Assembly: GCA_034401795.1 (NCBI GenBank)
Contig: CM067366.1
Coordinates: 78,359,470 to 78,423,469, forward strand
Direction: 5' to 3'
Length of the DNA: 64,000 nt
DNA from: Chaetoderma sp. LZ-2023a
Taxonomy: Eukaryota > Mollusca > Caudofoveata > Chaetodermatida > Chaetodermatidae
The position numbers and the translations under genes were made by a program. Below are positions 57,832 to 64,000 of this stretch, one piece after another; within the stretch, counting starts at the first letter, position 1; each line of letters begins with the position of its first letter. The notes under the pieces are model-generated. The model was not told where the DNA came from. It was given only the letters and a program-made list of their open reading frames with translations, and ran no database searches.

Positions 57832-58265
57832 GCTATCTTGAATATTTTGAAGATAATTGGACTGGAAGACATTGCTGCCTTAGGCAGCAATGTCTTCCAA
57901 TCCAATTATCCTCAAACTATTCAACAGTGCATTTTTTTTGGAGTGCGGTTTGGGTGATAAAAAAAAAATGCACTGTTGAATAGTATGGGTACATCTGATC
58001 AGTACTGTTAAAGGTTTTAGACATTAATATCTAGACTAGTCACTCCAGTACTTGACCTGCAAATGCACAGTTACTAGGGAAAAGCTAATATTTAGATTTT
58101 CTTGGCAAAATCGTGGACCATTGGTATTACAGGGGCTGAAGCCAAGAAAATCTAAATATTAGCTTTTCCCTAGTAACTGTGCATTTGCAGGTCAAGTACT
58201 GGAGTGACTAGTCTAGATATTAATGTCTAAAACCTTTAACAGTACTGATCAGATGTACCCATACT
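57832..58265. repeat. Chain of three overlapping palindromes
   Basis: First, a family C/D-type hairpin at 57836-57925 (arms 'gataattggactggaagac' and complement, centre GCTGCCTTAGGCAGC). Second, 'actattcaacagtgcatttt' (about 57915) pairs with 'aaaatgcactgttgaatagt' (ending about 57984). Third, about 125-nt arms 57982-58107 and 58142-58265, differing by one or so positions, separated by a 34-nt spacer. Each palindrome shares an edge with the next. Confidence 0.85.
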
Positions 58266-58289
58266 TCTTTACGATTTGGGACCTCTTTC

Positions 58290-58516
58290 ATGATCAAGTA
58301 GGCCAAAACTGGCCTCTGTTATGGTCTTGTGGAATATCCATTTACAGATCAAGAATATAATTTTTGAAAATTTACCATTGGAATGACTGGCTCAATAACT
58401 GAGCCAGTCATTCCAGTGATACATTTTCAAAAATTATTTTCTCTTGACATGTAAATGGACATTCAATAGGCAGATAATTAAATTTTCTTGACCAAATTTG
58501 ACCAATAAATGGCTAA
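58290..58516. mobile_element. Family A MITE
   Basis: 'ttcatgatcaagtaggcc' left and 'gaccaataaatggctaa' right; centre GGCTCAATAACTGAGCC. Confidence 0.6.
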
Positions 58517-59234
58517 ATATACCAGAAAAGTGCGTAATCCTATCACAAAGGCTACATGTACCAATCTATCAAAATACAACACATTCTTTTATAATATCAG
58601 AAATAATACGCTGCATAATTTGAAAATAACGTGCAAAATATTCAGTGTGTCAGCATAAATCTATCTTTTTCTTCAGATTTCTTCTATTTATATCAGTCAG
58701 AGCACAGCATCTTATTCTTTTACAAACCGAATCATGACAAAATCCTTTCGATTGAAAAAATATGCTGGTGAATATTTCGAAACAAATTTGACTGACAGCT
58801 GTTGCTATGGCAGCAACAGGTTCTAATCATATTAGTTTCAAAACCTTCAACACCTTACCAGCTGACTTACAATTGAGAGATTGGAATTTCAGTGGTTAAA
58901 TTAAGGATTAAAAATATGATGACGGTTATACTTAAGAGTGATATTCATCTTTAACACAAAAAAGTCGTCTCCCTTTATGACAAAATAAGGCAATGATGGT
59001 TTATCTCCCTTGAAATCTTCCTACAAGTCAAATTTGAAAAGCAATGCCTATGGGTGGTTCATGCTTTGTGTACAGATCAAACCTGTACTTTGATACGTGA
59101 AATTCCGAGATTGAAATAAGGCCTTTATTACATGCATGATCCAGGTAAAATATGACGTGTGAATACATTGGTAATCCTGGGTGTACAGGTGAGGGTAGAT
59201 ATACATGGCTAATATGCCACAATATCTATTAACT
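58517..59234. other. Unannotated, with family C-type hairpin
   Basis: The hairpin lies at about 58768-58852 ('gtgaatatttcgaaacaaat', centre GCTGTTGCTATGGCAGC). No gene in the remainder. Confidence 0.45.
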
Positions 59235-59460
59235 GTCTCACTGCTGCTAGCCATTAGACAATAACCGTAATGAGCAAAAATGCTTGACTTGCTGAATATT
59301 TTGAAAAAGTATTTGACTGAAAGTTGTTGATGGAATAGCCACCAACAACTTTCAGTCAAATTGTTTTCAAAGTATTTAGCAGGTCCAGCGATAGAACCTT
59401 TGGAATATGTTTCTTACAAAAACTCAGCAGGCAGATGGTCAATGTGCATTTAAAGTTAAA
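59235..59460. mobile_element. Family D hairpin element
   Basis: Arms GAATATTTTGAAAAAGTATT / complement around AAAGTTGTTGATGG, with flanks similar to 5230 and 28640. The 103-codon minus frame is read across this repeat. Confidence 0.6.
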
Positions 59461-59655
59461 TTTTTGCCACAACGTAAAAATTACAATGTTAGATGAACAG
59501 AGTGAATGTAGAACACATTTCTTATGTCAAACCCTGCAGGCCGATCAAATGTAGTGGTGAAAGTAAGATGGACTCTGTTCCAAAGATGGTATTTGCACTC
59601 CATGATTTAGATACTGGGATTTCAAGGATGAAAGGGTTAATGGACATTTCCAATT

Positions 59656-59985
59656 TTAGATATGCCCCGCCCATCACTAGCTAAGCTCCACCCACTCTTC
59701 GCCGTGTTGGGATTGATCGATCCCCGAATGCCATGACTATCAATTTCGTGAAAACTATACAGTTGAGTTGTTGAATATTTTGTAACTAATATGACTGGGT
59801 GTCTAATTAGTTTCAAAATATTCAACAGGATATTTATTAAATAGTAAAGACATACAATTCGTACAACAACGCATAGTCCGTCTTCAAATAGGTGTTCGTG
59901 ACGTACTTATCGACGTCATTCATTATGATGTCATTCTACATGTTGCGTAGTTGATTATGACATCATAGGATAGGTTGATAAAGTG
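59656..59985 (+). mobile_element. Family C element
   Basis: 'tatgccccgcccatcacta', GATTGATCGATCC, 'gttgaatattttgtaacta' with a shortened hairpin, 'gacatacaattcgtac', and TGACGTAC/CGACGTCAT remnants ending at 'gacatcataggataggttg'. Confidence 0.6.
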
Positions 59986-60044
59986 GAAAGGTTAATTGGC
60001 ACTCAGTCATATCCTTGTTCTTGTCCACTAAAATAAATTTCTTC

Positions 60045-60265
60045 TTAACTCTTCAATGGCCAGCCCGGCTAAAAATGTCTTCTAGGTTAGTCATCATGTT
60101 TGCTAATTTGCAGTCTAAGAGAACATTATTCTTGAAAATTTACCACTGGAATGCATGACTCAATAACTGAGCCAGTCATTTCAGTGATAAATTCTCAAAA
60201 AGTCTATTCTATATATACGCAAAAATTATATATTTTCTTGACCAATCTTAGCTACATGTCAGTTT
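60045..60265. mobile_element. Family A MITE, degenerate
   Basis: TTAACTCTTCAATGGCCAG start; centre GACTCAATAACTGAGCC; right part eroded. Confidence 0.55.
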
Positions 60266-60283
60266 CTGGAGATTCAGATCAAG

Positions 60284-60500
60284 CCTTTAATGGTCAAGAA
60301 TGTCAACATTTTTACTTAGTGAATGTCCATTTGCAGGTCAAAAGAAGACTATTTTTGAAAATTTACCACTGGAATGACTGGCTCGATTATTGAGCCAGTC
60401 ATTCCAGTGGTAAATTCTAAAAAAAAAAAATCTCTTGATCTGCAAGTGGACATTCTACAAGACCACTGCAGATGCCGGTTTCGGAGGGCTTGACCTTTAA
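60284..60500. mobile_element. Family A MITE, head-to-tail with the next
   Basis: 'cctttaatggtcaagaatg' start; centre GGCTCGATTATTGAGCC; an A homopolymer at about 60419-60429 in the right arm. Right border TTAA at 60497-60500 is shared. Confidence 0.65.
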
Positions 60501-60719
60501 CCCCCATAGCAGCCAAAACGGTTTCTGTAGCGGTCTTGAGAAATGACCATTTGCAGACCAAGAGAAGACTATTTTTGAAAATTTACCACCGAAATGACTG
60601 GCTCGATAACCGAGCCAGTCATTCCAGTGGTATATTTGCAAAAATAGTCTTATCTTGGTCTGCAAATGGGCATTTTCTTTGAGAAAATTGAAATTTTCTT
60701 GAACAAATTCAGGGGTTAA
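60497..60719. mobile_element. Family A MITE
   Basis: TTAACCCCCATAGCAG start, centre GGCTCGATAACCGAGCC, end 'caaattcaggggTTAA'. Confidence 0.7.
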
Positions 60720-61184
60720 CGGGTTTAAAATGTGTGAAACCGTACCTCGTGTTTTTGGGGATCATAATATCTGAATGTATCCGGAAACAACACAAACAAT
60801 CGAAACTTGTAATTTTCTGAGGTAAATGTTCTTTTTGTTTGTGATTTCTTTATCATACAGGATCGCCATAGAATGGAATTCTCATGCAGTGCCATCTCTG
60901 CCATCTCATCGTCCACTATGTTGTGATGCGTCATCTCCCATGCTGTCAGTCAACACTCTTTCAGAGGCATGTTTATATGTATATCTGAAAAGAACAAATA
61001 TATATGTGCTTCGAAATAATTAATTGCGACTACAATATTTATATATAATTTCCATATAACTTTATGATAGGCCATTTTGTCTTACATATTTTAGCAGCTA
61101 TATACTACCGGTACAAGTGTTTGAGAGCAAATTAACTCTTTCACCAGAAAATCTCTGAAACAATTAATTCTTTACGATGCAAAA
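60720..61184. other. No gene recognised
   Basis: Opposed short frames at 60725-61023 have no domain. Confidence 0.4.
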
Positions 61185-61715
61185 CCCCAACAGATGCCCC
61201 CCTTTAGTGGGTTGGTCTGTAGTTTTATTAACCACTATAAAAACATAATTACCATTCAATCACTACTTGCTAAATCAAATATCCGCATTTAGCTACCAGA
61301 ATAAAATTTGTATGCTCGCTTACATACTCCCTTATGCCTATATCATCACCATGCATACCCATAACCAGCCTACTGGTGAGGGAACCCCCAGCATAAGCCT
61401 CAATATAGACTGGCACCCGTCTGTACTCGCTCATTGGTGATGCCTGTCACTAAGCGCGCCTGCGCATGCGCAATAGATCCCAAATGGGAAACAGATTCAC
61501 TTTTCTAAATTTAAGTGCCATATATCCTGACTAGATTCTCAAATCATTCCCATGCGGGGTGGTTGAGGCCGGGTCGTAGTGACTGAACGGTAATTATGTT
61601 TTTATAGTGGTTAATAAAACTACAGAATAACCCACTAAAGGGGGGTCTGTTGGTGTTGTTATTACACCACAAAAACATCTTGACCGTTCAATCACTACTT
61701 GCTAAACCCGTAGAT
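61185..61715. repeat. Left terminal repeat and ICR, DIRS family 1 copy 3
   Basis: Same layout as 41727-42250. Here the ICR joint reads 'ggggtctgttggtg' followed by 'ttgttattacaccac', without the long G run seen in copy 2. Confidence 0.75.
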
Positions 61716-62039
61716 TTGGTCAGTGCCCCACTGTGAAACTTAGGTGGGTGGAGATTTGAGAACCCATAAGCAAGGATAAAAATCAAACAGAACGTAACCA
61801 AATGTTAATAACATAACAAAATGGTACATCTTAATTAATCACACAGTGATTAACAAACAATGTTTTCTTTAAACTTAAAGAAATAAATAATAAACCAATG
61901 AAAAAACTTACCATCTCAAACAGTCTTAATGGAAATGGAGTAGTGAGATTGGTAAATGGTCCTCAGCCTTTTAGATAGAAACATGATATATCTAAAAGGA
62001 GTGCGGCTGCGCTCTGATATTATAAATAAAAAGGAGGTA

Positions 62040-62720
62040 AAAGAAGGCTCAGATTTCCATCCTATGACTTGCATTACGTCAAATAAAGAAGAGCCAGCGA
62101 AAGAGGGAGCCTTCCCTCTAAGCTCATGAGCTTAAATGTGAGAAAGATTAATATGTTCAGAGGAAGCCATCTCAAAACAACGGTCTCAGAATTCCATCTG
62201 GCCATAGAAAGCTAGAGACTGGCCTAACTACCTCCTCTGCATACAGGACCCAGAAATGGGCTAGATTGGATCTCTAAAAAATCAGTAACGGTTGAAACTT
62301 AAAAAACCCAAACCTCTGACAATATACTGAAGTCAGTCAGACGGTGAAAAGGAAGATACAATTTTTTAAATAACTGGCTTAGCTGGGAGACGGTTAGATT
62401 GAATTTTTGATAAAAAATCCATTCTAGGATATAAGACTAGACCGTCCCCAGAATCAACACCTAGGCACGGATGCCAAAACAGGGTCTGTCAAGAGACTAC
62501 GGTCTGCACACCATACTTCCAAAGTTTTAAGACAGACCTTTTCTGCATGTTTACTCTCTCCTGGCTGAAATAAATAATGACCTGAGAACTCACAGAAATT
62601 CTAATCTCAGGGATCAAACAGATGAAACTCTCCAAAGATACCGACTGCAAATTCCTGAGACTGAATGAATACACTAAACTCTTACTTTAGACATGAGGTC
62701 AGGGGAGACAAGTGAAGACT
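62040..62720 (-). pseudogene. DIRS tyrosine recombinase remnant (copy 3)
   Basis: The minus frame near 62131-62030 reads 'AHELRGKAPSF', 'VMQVIGWKSE', then 'SFLFI': the HxxR motif is intact where copy 2 lost it, but the position of the catalytic Tyr in copy 2 ('FYLKD') is replaced. Upstream, the frame 62674-62489 ('LRNLQSVSLESFICL') corresponds to the N-terminal region of copy 2 and is interrupted. Confidence 0.6.
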
Positions 62721-63480
62721 ACCCGGAGACAAAAAAAGGAAATCTGCAACGCAGATCCACTTTGGTCAAAAGGGAGCTATCAGAAGAACTTCTCAAATCT
62801 GATCCCTGACCTAGCTCAAGAGCAACAGAATCAGGAAAGATGGAGGAAACGTATAATCAAACAACCCTAACAAGGACTGAAACAGAGCCTCCACCACCAA
62901 TGCCTGAAATCCGGAAAAGGGGGGGGGGGGCGGCTGCAAGAGGAAATTTTAGCATACCGACACGACGCAAAAAATCGAAGAGGGAACAATCCCTATGCTT
63001 GAGAATCGATTGACAACCGACCTTAGAAACTGGCCCTCTGAACAGGTGATCCCAGACTGTTCCCCCTCTCATGGGAAGCGTCTGATTATAACCAACACCA
63101 GGGGAGAAGACTTGACTTTTAAGAGAATTACAATCCGACCTAGGCTGCATTCCAGACTGCAGTTCTCTGGAATGAAACTGCTAGAATTAATAAAAGCTTA
63201 TACTAGCCAGTCGTTTATATAAACGCGACAGTGAATAGAACGACCATAAAATAAACCTGCCACGGCAGAATTGACGGCACGAAGGGTGGATGAAAACAAG
63301 TAGTAAAACGTCCAATATCATTATGAAGAATCACATGCCCGGATTCAGACTGGCGAAAACTGAGATAAGTCCTCCATCTAGAATATTGAAGATAAGATAA
63401 GAGGAAAAAACTTCAGATTGAGATCGGACGCCATCCACCGAACTTCTTGATGCTCCCAATTGTAACGAATTCTAAGGACT
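62721..63480 (-). pseudogene. DIRS RT/RNase H remnant (copy 3)
   Basis: Minus-sense 'VYINDWL' at about 63204-63224 stands where copy 2 has VYIDDWL, so the first Asp of the RT active site is lost. RNase H motifs are not recoverable between 62850 and 63190, and the distance between RT motif C and the recombinase is much shorter than in copy 2, indicating an internal deletion. Confidence 0.6.
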
Positions 63481-64000
63481 ACTTAGAATCATGAACTCCA
63501 ACTCGTCCTCTAGGGCTCCCATCTTCACCAGGAAGGAATGAAAGGAGACCACCTAGAAACGGCGGACAAAGGACGATGAAAATCCAATAGGAGCGGAAAA
63601 AACCCAGCGATGATCTCTGAATCAGGAGACCTGAACGAGGGCTTACCAAGTCTCCCAAAATTAGACAGGTGCCCTCCTACTAGACAGCTGGGAAAAGGGG
63701 GGGGGGGGGGGAAGGAGCAATGGATCCTAAGGCAAAGGAAGAGGAAGAGATAAAATATGATAAAGAGAAAAGGATGGGCCTACCCAGGCTACCACCATCC
63801 CTTCAGGTTCTCTTACTCTGAACCACTTAAAGGAACAACCTCTAAGACTAGATCAGGAAATAGCACAAACCCCTTCTCATCTGATAAGAGCAGGCCTGCC
63901 GGACCTGGAATCTAGAACAATGAGCAAAAAAGGGGGTAGATTAATCCTCCTCCTCAAATCGGGCTTAGATCCTGAAGACAGAGTGAATTTCTAATTATCC
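63481..64000 (-). other. Decayed DIRS body upstream of RT
   Basis: G/A-rich sequence corresponding in position to the linker upstream of RT in copy 2. No recognisable domain. Confidence 0.4.

Larger units (their letters stand above)
61185..64000 (-). mobile_element. DIRS-like family 1, copy 3 (left part, continues beyond window)
   Basis: Left ITR from 'ccccaacagatgccccc' through 'gttttattaaccactataaa', ICR at about 61585-61715 with both terminus complements, then decayed recombinase, a largely deleted RNase H region and RT remnant, all in minus sense. Order matches copy 2. Homopolymer G tracts occur at about 62919-62929 and 63698-63710. Confidence 0.75.

Overview
The window looks like AT-rich, repeat-dominated, non-coding DNA from an invertebrate animal, most likely a bivalve mollusc. 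That placement is my inference. It rests on widespread bivalve-type repeats (units opening near CAAGAGGCCC and closing near CATAAGCTCACCTGG), DIRS, Penelope and non-LTR retrotransposon remnants, and many fold-back MITEs. I found no intact host protein-coding gene and no convincing rRNA or tRNA. Most short open frames are chance frames, shadows of transposon frames, or frames through tandem repeats.

The largest features are DIRS-type (tyrosine-recombinase) retrotransposons, recognised by inverted ends plus an internal complementary region (ICR) that joins complements of both termini. Family 1 occurs three times, always coding on the minus strand: a right part at 282-1871, a nearly full 6.4-kb copy at 41727-48095 (gag-like region, RT with YIDD, RNase H, tyrosine recombinase, both ends), and a left part at 61185-64000 running off the window. 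Families 2 (20678-25390) and 3 (31228-~35440) show the same end architecture but no recognisable enzymes. Other mobile DNA: a non-LTR RT remnant (8549-9763), a Penelope-type GIY-YIG fragment between inverted repeats (38272-38636), a hAT-like element with 8-bp target duplication (35683-36732), and a 1.23-kb element inside a minisatellite (55679-56908).

Between these lie more than 25 copies of fold-back MITEs. Families A and B have TTAA at the borders and CCCTT termini, like piggyBac-type elements. Family C carries CRE-like TGACGTCA motifs. Family D is a short GAATATTTTGAAAACAATT-type hairpin. Tandem arrays include a 41-bp array (22085-23155), a 23-bp array (23655-23835), a 47-bp array (53930-55678), a (GTGA)n tract, and several 145-175-bp arrays inside larger repeats.

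The sites most worth a second look are an 81-bp exon-like block that starts about 29 bp after a TATA box, ends at a GTAAG donor and recurs 1.1 kb downstream joined to different sequence (52605-53940); a chain of three overlapping palindromes (57832-58265); three DIRS families in 64 kb; and the layered nest at 5870-10940.
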